A stretch of DNA of 64,000 bases. Origin: Methanothermococcus okinawensis IH1 (lineage in GTDB: Archaea; AGJL01; Methanococci; Methanococcales; Methanococcaceae). The DNA is taken from positions 907,495-971,494 of the forward strand of contig NC_015636.1 of the NCBI RefSeq assembly GCF_000179575.2. The letters are read 5' to 3'. Positions within the stretch are counted from its first letter, which is position 1, and each line of letters opens with the position of its first letter. Shown here piece by piece: positions 48,411-58,737 of this stretch. Position numbers and translations under genes: made by a program. The notes beneath the pieces were generated by a model. It saw only the letters and a program-made list of their open reading frames with translations. It did no database searches and was not told the origin of the DNA.

Positions 48411-49409
48411 TGGGATGAAGGATACTGTTATATAGTAGATTCAAAAGGGCACAAATTTGTTTTATTAGACAAAAATGCAACAGTACCAAATATACCAGAT
48501 GCTAAGATAATTAATGTTCCTGTTAAGAGAATTGTTTCAGGATGGTATTATCCAATCGTTTCAACAGCCGATATATTAAATGATTCCTCATGTTATGATA
48601 GTATAAAAGGAGTTACTAAATATACTTTGAAATATTCACCTGAGCTCTCAAAAAGATATGATGAAGGCAAAGTTGCAGATATTGGTTCGTCATCTAATGT
48701 TGATTACGATGTAATAATTAATATAAGTCCAGATATTGTATTCTTAGCAGAATGGCCTCAGCATGATAAAATAGAAGCTAAATTAAATGAATTAGGGATT
48801 ACTGTGTCAAGGGCATTTAGCTACAAAGAGCCAACATATATGGGAAGGATAGAGTGGGTAAAATATGCAGCAGCTTTCTGGGGGGAAGATAAATATAATA
48901 AAGCAAATAATTTCTTCCAAAATGCATGGAAAAAGAGAAATGATTTATTAAGAATTACAAGAAATGCAAAAACCTATCCAAAAGTTGTTAATTTCTGGAA
49001 ATCTAGTGACATCGGCTCTATTTACATCCCAGAGTCTCAGAATTATTATATTAAATTAATAAATGGATTTAGAGGAGATTATGTATTTAGTGATCTACCT
49101 GGAACGGGCAATGAAAAGATAGATACTGAGACATTTATGGAAAGGGCGAGGAATGCAGATGTAGTAATACTAAGACAGAGCAGCAAAACTATTAAAACAA
49201 AAGACGATTTATTAAAAGTATATCCAAATTCAGGATTTGAAAACCTTAAAGCATTTAAGGAAGGAAGATTCTATATCTCAAAATCTGATTATTATACTTG
49301 GGAGGCAAGAGACCCTATCGGAACTATGGAAGACTACGCGAAGATGATTCATCCAGAATTATTTCCTAATGGCGATAATGATTTGAAACATTTTGTAAAA
49401 CTTCAATAA
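48141..49409 (+). CDS. Dockerin-bearing Fe/cobalamin-type substrate-binding protein
   Basis: 422 residues. A signal peptide (about 1-21, cleaved near VMGAE) is followed by two dockerin type I calcium-binding repeats, GDINNDGSVDIADVV (about 25-39) and GDLNCDNSVDIADVV (about 52-66), then a class III periplasmic binding domain (about 80-422) with YDVIINISPDIVFLAEW and DVVILRQSSK, like those for iron-siderophore, cobalamin or metal chelates. Dockerins normally dock to cohesins, so this protein is probably fixed to a cell-surface cohesin and not lipid-anchored. The ligand is unknown. AGGTGAT precedes the ATG. Transporter subunits are not adjacent, as wtpBC belongs to another family. Confidence 0.85.
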   Translation: MKKIFIFPILALLSLVPSVMGAEIGDINNDGSVDIADVVYLFKHRNVPLDDGDLNCDNSVDIADVVYLFKNYDKFREPVIFAKNLKLEPHWDEGYCYIVDSKGHKFVLLDKNATVPNIPDAKIINVPVKRIVSGWYYPIVSTADILNDSSCYDSIKGVTKYTLKYSPELSKRYDEGKVADIGSSSNVDYDVIINISPDIVFLAEWPQHDKIEAKLNELGITVSRAFSYKEPTYMGRIEWVKYAAAFWGEDKYNKANNFFQNAWKKRNDLLRITRNAKTYPKVVNFWKSSDIGSIYIPESQNYYIKLINGFRGDYVFSDLPGTGNEKIDTETFMERARNADVVILRQSSKTIKTKDDLLKVYPNSGFENLKAFKEGRFYISKSDYYTWEARDPIGTMEDYAKMIHPELFPNGDNDLKHFVKLQ

Positions 49410-49482
49410 ACCTATCTTTTTCATTTTTTCATCCTCTATGAAATATCTTATTTAGTCATGGAAATGATAACAATTAATATAA

Positions 49483-49760
49483 GTGATAATATGAAAAAAA
49501 TCTTTATATTTCCTATTTTGGCATTATTATCACTTGTTCCATCAGTAATGGGAGCAGAAATAGGCGATATAAATAATGATGGTTCCGTAGATATTGCAGA
49601 TGTTGTATATCTATTTAAACATAGAAATGTTCCATTGGATGATGGAGATTTAAACTGTGATAATTCCGTAGATATTGCAGATGTTGTATATCTATTCAAA
49701 AACTACGATAAATTTAGAGAACCGGTTATATTTGCTAAAAACCTAAAATTAGAACCTCAC
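49483..49760 (+). repeat. 278-bp perfect repeat: signal peptide plus dockerin cassette, copy 2
   Basis: Second copy, offset 1350 bases. Total third-position identity inside the block contrasts with clear protein divergence after it, which indicates recent gene conversion or cassette duplication. Confidence 0.9.
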
Positions 49761-50762
49761 AGGGATGAAGGATACTGTTATATAGAAGATGCCGATGGAA
49801 ATAAATTTATAGCATTAAAAGAAGGAATAACAGCCCCTAATATTCCAGATGCTAAAATAATTAAAATTCCTCTAAAAAGTGTTGTATGTGGAGACCAAAT
49901 ATTATTGGGAACAGCATACATAACAAAGGATGAGAATATTACAAATAGTGTAAATACCATGCAATATTTAAGATACACAGCACCAAAATGGAAAAATGAG
50001 CTACCTACACTTTATAAAAGGTATCAGAATGGAGAAATTTTAGACGCAGGCACCTGGGGAAACCCTAAATATGATAATATTATAAATGCAAGTCCAGATA
50101 TGGTATTTATTCATAAAATTAAACGAACTGAGCCGATGGTAGCAAAACTTGATGAATTGGGCATTACCTATTCAAGAACAGGAGCATATACGGAAGATAG
50201 TTTTCTGGGAAAAATCGAATGGATTAAATTCTTTGCAGTGTTTTATGGTGTAAATGATTATAAAAAAGTAAATAATTACTTCCAAGAAACTTGGAAATCA
50301 AGGAATAATGTCATTAGAAAAGTTAGGAATATCAATACATATCCAAAAGTGGCATGTTTTTATTGGTCATCATCAAAAGGTCCTTATGTATGGGGAGCTT
50401 AGAATTTTAGGAACAAATGGATAAATGATGTTAAAGGTGAGTATGTATTTAACGATATGCCCGGAACTGGTGGGGAATATATGGATAAAGAGACTTTTTA
50501 TGGAAGGGCAATGAATGCAGATATTGTTATATTGCATACTATGGGTAAGAATATAACTACAAAAGAACAATTACTTAATTTAAATCCTGACTTTGCCAAC
50601 TTCAAAGCATTTAAAAATAATAGGTTTTATGCCATCTCCTATGATAATTCAAAAAAAGAGGTAATTGACCCAAAGAATATCATGTTTGATTATGCCAAGA
50701 CTATTCATCCAGAGGTATTTGGTGAGAATTTGAAATATTTGATAAAAATAAATACTCAGTAG
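49491..50762 (+). pseudogene. Second dockerin-bearing substrate-binding protein, interrupted by TAG
   Basis: A tandem paralogue of the preceding gene, 423 codons plus the stop, with an in-frame TAG at 50400-50402 (codon 304). Without it the frame is open to 50762, and residues after it match copy 1 (GEYVFNDMPGTGG, then MNADIVILHTMGK, FDYAKTIHPEVFG). In the gapless alignment TAG stands where copy 1 has CAG (Gln300), so a single C-to-T change explains it. The signal and dockerin cassette is identical to copy 1, while the binding domain differs, so the ligand may differ. Without the last third of the binding domain the product is probably inactive unless read through. Confidence 0.8.
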
Positions 50763-50859
50763 TATAATAAAATAAAAACAATAAAAAATAATTATGGATA
50801 AAAATGATAAAAATAATAATATATATTATAAAATAATAAAATATACTAAAAAAATAAAA

Positions 50860-52134
50860 TCAGCAGATTAATTTAAAATATGCCTTTTCTGCCATTTCAT
50901 AAACTTTTTTCTCATCAATATTTACCATTTTTCCATCATTTAAAACAATATTACCGTCAATTATAACAATATCTACATTCCCATTAAATGAATAAACTAA
51001 ATGGGAGCTCATATTTTCCTTAGGTATTAGGTAAGGTTTATCCAAATCTATCAATACAATATCAGCCAGAGCTCCTTCTAATAGCTCACCAGCATTTAAA
51101 CCAAGGGTATGAGCTCCGTTTTTTGTGGCAAAATTAAATGAGTCTTCGGCATTAACTACTGTTGGATTTAACGATACACCTTTATGAATAAGAGAAGCCG
51201 CTTTTATTTCTTCAAAAAGGTTTAAATTGTTGTTGCTTCCACATCCATCTGTTCCAAGGGTAATTAAAATATTATTATCCATAAGTTTTGGAATTGGAGC
51301 TATTCCTGAGGCTAACTTTAAATTGCTTATTGGATTGTGGGATACTGCTATGTTTTTATTTTTTATAATATTTATCTCATTTTCTGAAAGATGAACGCAG
51401 TGGGCTGATATTACCCTTACATCGTCAAAGAACCCAAAGGAATTTAAATATTCAAAAGGTCGCATGCTGGTTTTTTCCTTTATATTTTTTATCTCGTCAA
51501 GAGTTTCATTCATATGTATATGTATGGGAACATTATATTCCTTAGCCATATTATGGGTTTCCATTAGGAGCTCCTTTGAACAGGTATATGGTGCATGAGG
51601 TCCCAATACAGGATTTATTTTTGAATCATTTAATTTTTTTATTTGTTTAATGGTTTTTTCACTGGTTTTAAGCTCTTTTTCTCTCTTTTCCTCATCAAAT
51701 AAATCAATCATCCCATAGGATAAAAAGCCTCTAATACCAGTTTCTTTTACCGCTTTAATTATGCCATCCAAATAAAAATACATATCATTGAATGTCGTTG
51801 TTCCACTTTTAATCATCTCAACGCATCCAAGTAGGGCTCCGGCATAAACAATATCTTTATTTAATTTTGCTTCCATTTTCCAGATATAATCGTTTAACCA
51901 TTCCATAAGTGGTAAATCATCGGCAACCCCTCTAAAAAGAGTCATTGGTATATGGGTATGGGTATTTATAAGTCCTGGAATTGCTATTTTATTTTTACCA
52001 TCTATTATCTTTAAGTCTTTTTTATTTAGGTGTTCTTTATCAATTAAATTTTTTCCTATTCTTTTTATCTTATTTCCTTCAATTAATAAGTCCTGTATGT
52101 TGTTATTTATCAGAGCTCCTTCTATCAAAATCAT
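50860..52134 (-). CDS. dadD: 5'-deoxyadenosine deaminase
   Basis: A 424-residue amidohydrolase of the methanogen DadD type (MJ1541-like), deaminating 5'-deoxyadenosine, S-adenosylhomocysteine and methylthioadenosine to the inosine forms. Metal ligands are NTHTHIPMT (about 58-66), IHIHMNETLDE (about 205), SAHCVHLSE (about 244) and TLGTDGCGSN (about 290). 5'-deoxyadenosine is the by-product of radical SAM enzymes, which are abundant in methanogens and encoded twice in this window. A GAGGC ribosome site precedes the ATG. Confidence 0.87.
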   Translation of the reverse strand: MILIEGALINNNIQDLLIEGNKIKRIGKNLIDKEHLNKKDLKIIDGKNKIAIPGLINTHTHIPMTLFRGVADDLPLMEWLNDYIWKMEAKLNKDIVYAGALLGCVEMIKSGTTTFNDMYFYLDGIIKAVKETGIRGFLSYGMIDLFDEEKREKELKTSEKTIKQIKKLNDSKINPVLGPHAPYTCSKELLMETHNMAKEYNVPIHIHMNETLDEIKNIKEKTSMRPFEYLNSFGFFDDVRVISAHCVHLSENEINIIKNKNIAVSHNPISNLKLASGIAPIPKLMDNNILITLGTDGCGSNNNLNLFEEIKAASLIHKGVSLNPTVVNAEDSFNFATKNGAHTLGLNAGELLEGALADIVLIDLDKPYLIPKENMSSHLVYSFNGNVDIVIIDGNIVLNDGKMVNIDEKKVYEMAEKAYFKLIC

Positions 52135-52291
52135 GACTATGCCTCATTTTTAATTTTGGTTTTTTTTAGATTTAGTTCTTTAATTTTTAATTTTTAGATT
52201 TAGTTATTTATTTTTTATTTTTAATTAGTTTTAGTTTTTTAACTTATCTAAGTAATTTATAAATTTTTAAAATATATTTATTCATATTAAT

Positions 52292-53683
52292 TTAACTCAA
52301 TACCGTTTTAGTTCTTACGCTTCCTCCGCCATCTCCAACTGGAACACTTTGACCATTTTTACCGCAATATCCAACGCTTAATTTAAATTCATCGGATACT
52401 GCATCTATATTATGGAGAATATTTAATATTTCCCCACTGAGCCCCGCGTCCCTTAGAGGTGTAGTTAATTCACCATTTTCAATTAAAAATGCCTCAACTG
52501 CATTAAATTGGAATAGCCCTTTTCCAGTATCGACCTGTCCCCCTCTTGAACCTTTTAAGAATATGCCATTTTTTGTATCTTGTAGGAGCTCGTCAAATTT
52601 CCAATCTCCTGGTTTTATATAAGTGTTGCTCATTCTAACAAGAGGTTTGTTTAATCCCTGAGCTCTTGCATTTCCAGTTATTTCCATATTTAGTCTTCCC
52701 GCAGTTTCTCGTGTATGTAGGTAATTTTTTAAAACTCCATCTTCAATTATTTTGGTTTCTCTTCCTTTTACTCCTTCATCATCATATTTGTAATATCCAA
52801 ATGAATCTTCTATCAATGGATTGTCAATTACAGATACATACTGGCTTCCAACAACTTCTCCAATTTTATCCTTAAATACGCTATCATTCTGCAAAACTAA
52901 ATCAGCCTCTGAGGCATGACCAACAGCCTCATGAATAAATACCCCTGCGAGCTCTGGGTCAAGTATTACATTGAACTCTCCCTTTGGACATGGTTTAGCA
53001 CCAAGTAATCTTAATGCTCTATCTTTTGCATATTTTGCTTTTTGAGTAACATTTCCTTCTTTTATAACCTCAAAACCGTCCCCACCAAGCCTTTCAGATG
53101 CATACTGTAATGTGGAATCCTTGGCAACTGCTGTCATATACATCAAAACGCGTATATTCTCTTTTTCAATCCTTGTTCCTTCACTATTAATAAACAAAGA
53201 ATGTCCAACAGCATCAGAATATGCCACCGAGGTGCTAACTATTTTATTTTTATTGTTGGGATTGTTATTATCATCAGTCATATACTTATGAGCAAGCATT
53301 AAATATTCCTTTTTTTCTTCTATTTCAACATTTTTAGGATTTATTTTTGCATTGGATATTACATAGTCCTCATAAGTTTTTACATCCTTTAAAATCACTG
53401 TTTTTTTGGAGTTTTCATTGGAAATTTTTGCAATTTTATATGCTTTTTGTATTAATTCTTTTATTTCATCTAAATCTATTTTGTTTGAGGTAGCATACCC
53501 CCATCCATTTTTATAAAGCACCCTAACAGATACCCCAGCACCCATACCAGACGAAATTTCGTCGATATTGCCATCTTTTAGAACTATATTGTTAGATTCT
53601 CCAAAACCTGCCCTAATATCACAATAGGTTCCTATAAACATTTTTTCTAGCTTTTCTAAATCAATATATCGTAAATCTTCCAT
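52292..53683 (-). CDS. TldD-like zinc metalloprotease
   Basis: A 463-residue member of the TldD/PmbA family. The active site HEAVGHASEAD (HExxxH, about residue 240) is intact, followed by KGRETKIIEDGVLKNYLHTRETAGRL and the C-terminal MSNTYIKPGDW and GYCGKNGQSVPVGDGG. With its partner TldE it forms a protease cleaving unfolded or modified small peptides. The partner is not adjacent here. I chose ATG at 53683, after GGTGAAATA; the longer frame to 53719 has no ribosome site. Confidence 0.87.
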   Translation of the reverse strand: MEDLRYIDLEKLEKMFIGTYCDIRAGFGESNNIVLKDGNIDEISSGMGAGVSVRVLYKNGWGYATSNKIDLDEIKELIQKAYKIAKISNENSKKTVILKDVKTYEDYVISNAKINPKNVEIEEKKEYLMLAHKYMTDDNNNPNNKNKIVSTSVAYSDAVGHSLFINSEGTRIEKENIRVLMYMTAVAKDSTLQYASERLGGDGFEVIKEGNVTQKAKYAKDRALRLLGAKPCPKGEFNVILDPELAGVFIHEAVGHASEADLVLQNDSVFKDKIGEVVGSQYVSVIDNPLIEDSFGYYKYDDEGVKGRETKIIEDGVLKNYLHTRETAGRLNMEITGNARAQGLNKPLVRMSNTYIKPGDWKFDELLQDTKNGIFLKGSRGGQVDTGKGLFQFNAVEAFLIENGELTTPLRDAGLSGEILNILHNIDAVSDEFKLSVGYCGKNGQSVPVGDGGGSVRTKTVLS

Positions 53684-53941
53684 TATTTCACCATTTTTAT
53701 GTGTGTTATATATGTGCATATTATTTACATATTTTGCTATTATTGTCTATTTATCACATTTTACTTTATTACAGTTAATTACATTTACTACATTTATTAT
53801 ATTATAATAAATAAATGATATATTCATAAATATTATTATTACTTAAAAAAATATGATGAGTGTAAAATAAAATTAAGATAATAAAAATAGTATATAAAAA
53901 AATAAAGTATATTATTGGTTTAAAGAATAAATTAATTTAAA

Positions 53942-54358
53942 TTAAATATAAGAGTATATTTTTTTAAGCTTTGATACAAGTTCTTTCTGTTTATTTTCCA
54001 CTGTTTTTTCACTATAATCAAGAGCTCCTGTTGGACATACCAATTTGCATAACTCCACATCTTTCTTTGCACATCCATTGCATTTGGATATTTTTCCAGA
54101 GCTATAATCCATCCTAATAGCACCAAATGGACAGGCTTCAATACACAAACCACAGCCTACACATTTCTTTTTATCTACTACAACTTTACCGTTTAATCTA
54201 ATCAATGCATTTTCTGGACAGGCATTCATACATGGTGCATCTTCACAGTGCATACATTTTATAGGAATGCCTTCAACAACGAATATTCCATTATTGGGGC
54301 AAATCCTCTCGCACCTTTTGCAATCTATACAGAGCTTGACATTAGGCATTAATTTCAT
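53942..54358 (-). CDS. porF: Pyruvate oxidoreductase-associated polyferredoxin PorF
   Basis: About 138 residues with at least four clusters of cysteines: CIDCKRCERICP, CMHCEDAPCMNACP, CVGCGLCIEACP and CNGCAKKDVELCKLVCP. This gives up to four [4Fe-4S] clusters for electron transfer to or from the Por complex. Last gene of porCDABEF, as in other methanococci. I chose ATG at 54358, since the ATG at 54370 lies inside the GGTGAG ribosome site. Confidence 0.87.
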   Translation of the reverse strand: MKLMPNVKLCIDCKRCERICPNNGIFVVEGIPIKCMHCEDAPCMNACPENALIRLNGKVVVDKKKCVGCGLCIEACPFGAIRMDYSSGKISKCNGCAKKDVELCKLVCPTGALDYSEKTVENKQKELVSKLKKIYSYI

Positions 54359-54410
54359 ACAACTCACCATTAGAATTAAAAACTAAATTAAAATAAGTAT
54401 TAAAATAAAA

Positions 54411-54923
54411 TTATTTTAATGGATTACCTACTTTTGCAGAACTGGTAATTTTTGATAAAAGTGTGCCACTTGCTTTTTTATCGGAGCTTCCATATAATTT
54501 ATATATATTTTCAAGGTTCTTATCTCTTTTATCAAATATAATATCAGATATACCTACTACATCCAAACATCTCTTTGAACATGCTTTAACACAGGCACAG
54601 TCACCTTCTGATTCTATACATAATGAACATTTATGTGCAACCTCGGTCATAGTAATGGCACCAAATGGACAAGCCATAGCACACAATCCACAGCCAATAC
54701 ATTTGGATTCATCTAAGTAGATAACTCCATCTTTATTTTCAATGGCTTCAACAGGGCATACCTCTTTACAGGGTGCCGATGCACAATGTTGGCACACCAC
54801 GGGTAAATACCTACCCTTGTGTTCCAATATGCCAATTCTACTTACTTCATGAACTTCCATGCATGCTTTAACACAATCTCCACAATTATCGCACTTATCA
54901 TTAACCATTATTATTTTTTTCAT
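54411..54923 (-). CDS. porE: Pyruvate oxidoreductase-associated polyferredoxin PorE
   Basis: 170 residues, polyferredoxin with CDNCGDCVKACM, CQHCASAPCKEVCP, CIGCGLCAMACP and CSLCIESEGDCACVKAC (all within residues 10-120) and a 50-residue helical tail. Together with PorF it is needed for pyruvate synthesis electron supply in Methanococcus (established for M. maripaludis). GGTGGTATC precedes the ATG. Confidence 0.87.
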   Translation of the reverse strand: MKKIIMVNDKCDNCGDCVKACMEVHEVSRIGILEHKGRYLPVVCQHCASAPCKEVCPVEAIENKDGVIYLDESKCIGCGLCAMACPFGAITMTEVAHKCSLCIESEGDCACVKACSKRCLDVVGISDIIFDKRDKNLENIYKLYGSSDKKASGTLLSKITSSAKVGNPLK

Positions 54924-55035
54924 GATACCACCAAACGGTATGAATATAGCTCTATGGTATGAATTTTAATAAAAATTTACAATTTTAAATATATTTAATT
55001 TATAAAATTTATGGTAACATATGTATAAATATAAT

Positions 55036-55932
55036 TTACAATCCAAGCAATTTACATTTTTCATCTATATATTTTTGCAATATTTCAATATCCTCATCCG
55101 TTAAATGTCTGTATCTTTTTTGTAATTGGGTATATTCTTTAATTGGTTTTCTTTTTATTGGTTTGTATGTTATTCTAAATTCTCCATTCTCGATTTCATA
55201 AAGAGGAAATACACCAGTCTCTACTGCTAATCTACCCATTTTTACAGTATTTTTTGGATTATATCCCCATCCTGTGGTGCATGGTTGCAATACATGAATA
55301 AATGCCGGACCCTCTATTTCACATGCTTTTTTAACCTTTTTCATGAAATCCTCGGGATAACTTAAACATGCAGTAGCAACATAAGGAACACCATGTGCTG
55401 CTATAATCATAGCCATATCTTTTTTAGGCCTGTCTTCTCCTTTTATAACACTTCCCGCAGGAGATGTTGTTGTTGATGCAAGTAATGGTGTGGAGCTACT
55501 TCTTTGAATACCTGTGTTCATATATGCCTCGTTGTCATACATAATATATAGCATATTGTGCCCTCTTTCCATGGCACCGCTCAAAGACTGAAAACCAATA
55601 TCTGAAGTTCCACCATCTCCACCAAATGCTATGATATTTATTTTTTTATCGGCATATTTTTTTCTCTTTCTTTGCAAAACCTTTACTGCGGATTCTACAC
55701 CACTTGCAGCGGCAGCAGCATTTTCAAAAGCAACATGTATCCATGGCACTCTCCAAGCTGTTTCAGGATATGGTGTAGTCATAACCTCTAAACATCCCGT
55801 GGCATTTGCTACTATTGTATCCTTTCCAGCAGCTTTTAATGCCTGCCTAACAACAATTGCCGCCCCACATCCAGCACAGCCTCTATGTCCAGAAGCAAGA
55901 TATTCTTCTCTTGGAAACTGTTTTTCAGCCAT
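55036..55932 (-). CDS. porB: Pyruvate:ferredoxin oxidoreductase beta subunit
   Basis: 298 residues, the thiamine diphosphate subunit. [18 protein letters not shown] (about 16-33) carries cluster cysteines, [10 protein letters not shown] follows, and the ThDP-magnesium motif is [11 protein letters not shown] (about 102-112) ending in [10 protein letters not shown]. The complex carboxylates acetyl-CoA to pyruvate. GGTGATAAA precedes the ATG. Confidence 0.93.
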   Translation of the reverse strand: MAEKQFPREEYLASGHRGCAGCGAAIVVRQALKAAGKDTIVANATGCLEVMTTPYPETAWRVPWIHVAFENAAAAASGVESAVKVLQRKRKKYADKKINIIAFGGDGGTSDIGFQSLSGAMERGHNMLYIMYDNEAYMNTGIQRSSSTPLLASTTTSPAGSVIKGEDRPKKDMAMIIAAHGVPYVATACLSYPEDFMKKVKKACEIEGPAFIHVLQPCTTGWGYNPKNTVKMGRLAVETGVFPLYEIENGEFRITYKPIKRKPIKEYTQLQKRYRHLTDEDIEILQKYIDEKCKLLGL

Positions 55933-56056
55933 TTTATCACCAATTAGCTCTTCTTTTTAATATTAATTTATACATTAATATATTTATTATTCTTATTATA
56001 TTTTTTAATTTATTATTTTTTTAATTTATTGGAATTTATTAATTTTATTTTATTAT

Positions 56057-57220
56057 TTACTGTTTGTTTAGACCTATCCATTTGGTTTCTCCATCCTCTG
56101 CTTTTTCAGCATGTTTTATAATTTCTTCAATATCTTCTGGTTTGATGTCTCTTCCACCTAAACCAACGATATAATTGGTAGTTTTTTTATCCTTTAAAAT
56201 GCCTGCTAAATCAGTGTATAATGCACCCTTATTTAATCCAATAGTTATGTTTTTATCAAGAATGGCAACATTTTTAGCATTCTTTAATGCCTCTCTTATG
56301 TGGTTTGTAGGTAATGGTCTGTATGTCCTTATTCTTAAAAGACCATATTCTTTTCCGTTCTGTTTTAAATTATCAATAACTTCTTTAATTGTTCCGCAAA
56401 TTGAACCCATGGCAACAATTACAGTTTCTGCATTTTCTATGTTGTATGTTTCTATTAACCCATTACCATATTTTCTTCCAAATTTCTTTGCAAATTCTTC
56501 ATTAACATCTATTATAACTTTTTCAGCATTATCCATAGCTAACTGAACATCATGTTTGGATTCCATATAACAACTTGGGACACCAACAGGTCCTTGGGTT
56601 ATTGGCTTATCTGGGTCTAAATATGCATGTTTTGGGTTATAAATCCCTACAAAATTCCTTACTTCTTCTTCATCTGGTAATTCCACAGGTTCAACGGTAT
56701 GAGTTAATATAAAACCATCCAAATTAACCATCACTGGCAATAATACATTTTCATTTTCGGCAATTTTGAATGCTTGAATTATTGAATCAAGTGTTTCTTG
56801 GTTATCCTCAACATATATTTGAATCCATCCTGTATCTCTCTGAGATATACTATCTTGCTGGTCATTCCAAATATTTATCGGAGCAGACAATGCCCTATTT
56901 GCATTCATCATGACTATTGGCAATCTCATGCCAGATGCTATAAACAACACCTCATGCATTAAAGCCAGCCCCTGTGATGAAGTTGCAGTGAAAGTCCTTG
57001 CACCTGTTGCACTTGCACCAACACATGCACTTATTGCCGAGTGCTCACTTTCTACTTTAATGAACTCTGCATCCAACTCCCCATTTGCAACAAAATCCGC
57101 TAATTTTTCTACACATGTTGTTTGGGGAGTTATTGGATAAGCTGAAACAACATCTACATCACATAACCTTGCAGCCTCCGCAGCAGCAGATGTTCCAGTA
57201 ATAATTTTAACTTTACTCAT
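56057..57220 (-). CDS. porA: Pyruvate:ferredoxin oxidoreductase alpha subunit
   Basis: 387 residues. The N-terminal pyrimidine-binding domain has GTSAAAEAARLCDVDVVSAYPITPQTTCVE with the YPITP motif (about 27-31), EHSAISACVGASATGARTFTATSSQG and RDTGWIQIYVEDNQE. The C-terminal domain has IVAMGSICGTIKEVID. It pairs with PorB to form the ThDP active site. AGGTGGATAAC precedes the ATG. The por genes contain no GAGCTC between 54.03 and 58.13 kb. Confidence 0.93.
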   Translation of the reverse strand: MSKVKIITGTSAAAEAARLCDVDVVSAYPITPQTTCVEKLADFVANGELDAEFIKVESEHSAISACVGASATGARTFTATSSQGLALMHEVLFIASGMRLPIVMMNANRALSAPINIWNDQQDSISQRDTGWIQIYVEDNQETLDSIIQAFKIAENENVLLPVMVNLDGFILTHTVEPVELPDEEEVRNFVGIYNPKHAYLDPDKPITQGPVGVPSCYMESKHDVQLAMDNAEKVIIDVNEEFAKKFGRKYGNGLIETYNIENAETVIVAMGSICGTIKEVIDNLKQNGKEYGLLRIRTYRPLPTNHIREALKNAKNVAILDKNITIGLNKGALYTDLAGILKDKKTTNYIVGLGGRDIKPEDIEEIIKHAEKAEDGETKWIGLNKQ

Positions 57221-57395
57221 GTGTTATCCACCTTTTTTATCTCTATTTTAATTAAAAAAGCAAAAGCAAATGTTTATTCCATATCTAATTATATGATTTA
57301 ATTACATTATATTCAATTTCCCTAAATTATTTAGATTATATATGTGTCCTATTTTCTTATTTATTCTCTAATTTCTTATTTACTCTCTAAGCTCA

Positions 57396-57653
57396 TTATT
57401 TTTCTTCCCTAATACTGGTTATTGCATTAACTGGACATTCTTCTACACATATAAGGCATCCTTTGCAGTAATCATAGTCTATTTCAAATTTTCCATCTTT
57501 TTCTTTGATACACCCTTCTGGACAAAATATAAAACAATTTTCACACATTACGCACTTATCTTTATCCATTATAGGCTTGAATACTCTCCAACTACCTGTT
57601 TTGTTATTAATGGAATTACCTGGTTCGTATATTATGGCTCCAATAGTAACCAT
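57396..57653 (-). CDS. porD: Pyruvate:ferredoxin oxidoreductase delta (ferredoxin) subunit
   Basis: About 85 residues, a two-cluster ferredoxin with CVMCENCFIFCPEGC and CKGCLICVEECP. The N-terminal TIGAIIYEPGNSINNKTGSW is typical of PorD. I chose ATG at 57653 over the GTG one codon upstream, which belongs to the GGTGATGTG ribosome site. Confidence 0.92.
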   Translation of the reverse strand: MVTIGAIIYEPGNSINNKTGSWRVFKPIMDKDKCVMCENCFIFCPEGCIKEKDGKFEIDYDYCKGCLICVEECPVNAITSIREEK

Positions 57654-57742
57654 CACATCACCTTAAATACTTTTAATTTTCTAATCGTTTTTATTTTTAT
57701 CAATTATTTGTTATATTTAAGCAATATATGGTGTAATAAGGG

Positions 57743-58273
57743 TTATTTTCCTTTAACCATATTATAGGCAACTTCTGCAACTTTTGCATTTTTTTCTCCA
57801 AGTTTTTTTGGAAATGTATCCATAATTGCCTTTTTAAGTGATTCAATGGTGACTTCGCCTGTAACTCCTGTAAATGCTCCTAACATAGCAGTATTTACAA
57901 TGGGAAGCCCCAATACTTCAAGAGCTATGCCTGTTGCATCGATTGTATATACCTCACAGTCAGAAAATTGTAAGTTATTATGGGTATTTACCACAATTTT
58001 TCCACCTTTTTTTAAACCTCCCTTAATATCGATAATATCTAAAAGGGTAGGGTCCTGAACTATAACATAATCGGGCTCATATATCTGACTCCTCAATCTT
58101 ATTTTTTTATCATCGATTCTTGTGAATGCCATTACCGGAGCTCCTCTTCTTTCAACACCAAAAAATGGAAAAGCTTGGGAGAACTTTCCATCATAAAAAG
58201 CAGCTTTTGCTAAAATCTGAGCAGCAGTAACAGCTCCTTGACCGCCTCTTCCATGAAATCTAATTTCAATCAT
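57743..58273 (-). CDS. porC: Pyruvate:ferredoxin oxidoreductase gamma subunit
   Basis: 176 residues, the domain that binds coenzyme A or mediates electron flow: [23 protein letters not shown] at the N-terminus, [20 protein letters not shown], then VVQDPTLL and [16 protein letters not shown]. First gene of the por operon; GAGGTGA precedes the ATG, and a TATA-like stretch (about 58290-58325) lies upstream. Confidence 0.92.
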
Positions 58274-58737
58274 TAATTCACCTCATTACGACAGAATATA
58301 TTATAAAATGTTTTTATATGCGTTAATTATTCAGTAAATCTAATCATCATTATTAATCGTTATAAATTATATTATATAAAGGTTTTTATTATACTACAAA
58401 TGTCGAAAAATATTTAACATTTAATTAATTATTTTAGTTTATTAATTATTTTATAGCATATGTCAATGTAGATATATAATTAACAATAATAAAAAATGTA
58501 AATAATTTAATGATATTACAGTGGGAAATAGTTTATAATTTATGATTACAATTATTTATATTATTATAATTTCTATTTTATTTTGATATTGATTAATAAT
58601 TATAATTAATATAAAATTTATAAAGTTAATTTATTAATAAAATAATATAATGCCTTATACAATGGCATAAAATGATATAATATAAATTGACATAAAATAT
58701 TATAATATCACAATGATATAATAAAAAAGGTGTATTT
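58274..58737. other. 464-bp AT-rich divergent promoter region
   Basis: Holds the promoters of porC (minus) and the RNA-binding protein gene (plus). It is nearly all A and T. A small inverted repeat, ATGCC with GGCAT over a 9-base loop, lies near 58652-58670. No open frame of note is seen and no convincing RNA gene. Confidence 0.45.

Noticed and set aside
50400-50402. TAG as a pyrrolysine codon
   Set aside because: Pyrrolysine use is known from Methanosarcinaceae and a few other lineages, not Methanococcales; no pyl genes are in the window, and the aligned residue in the paralogue is glutamine, so a nonsense mutation is simpler.
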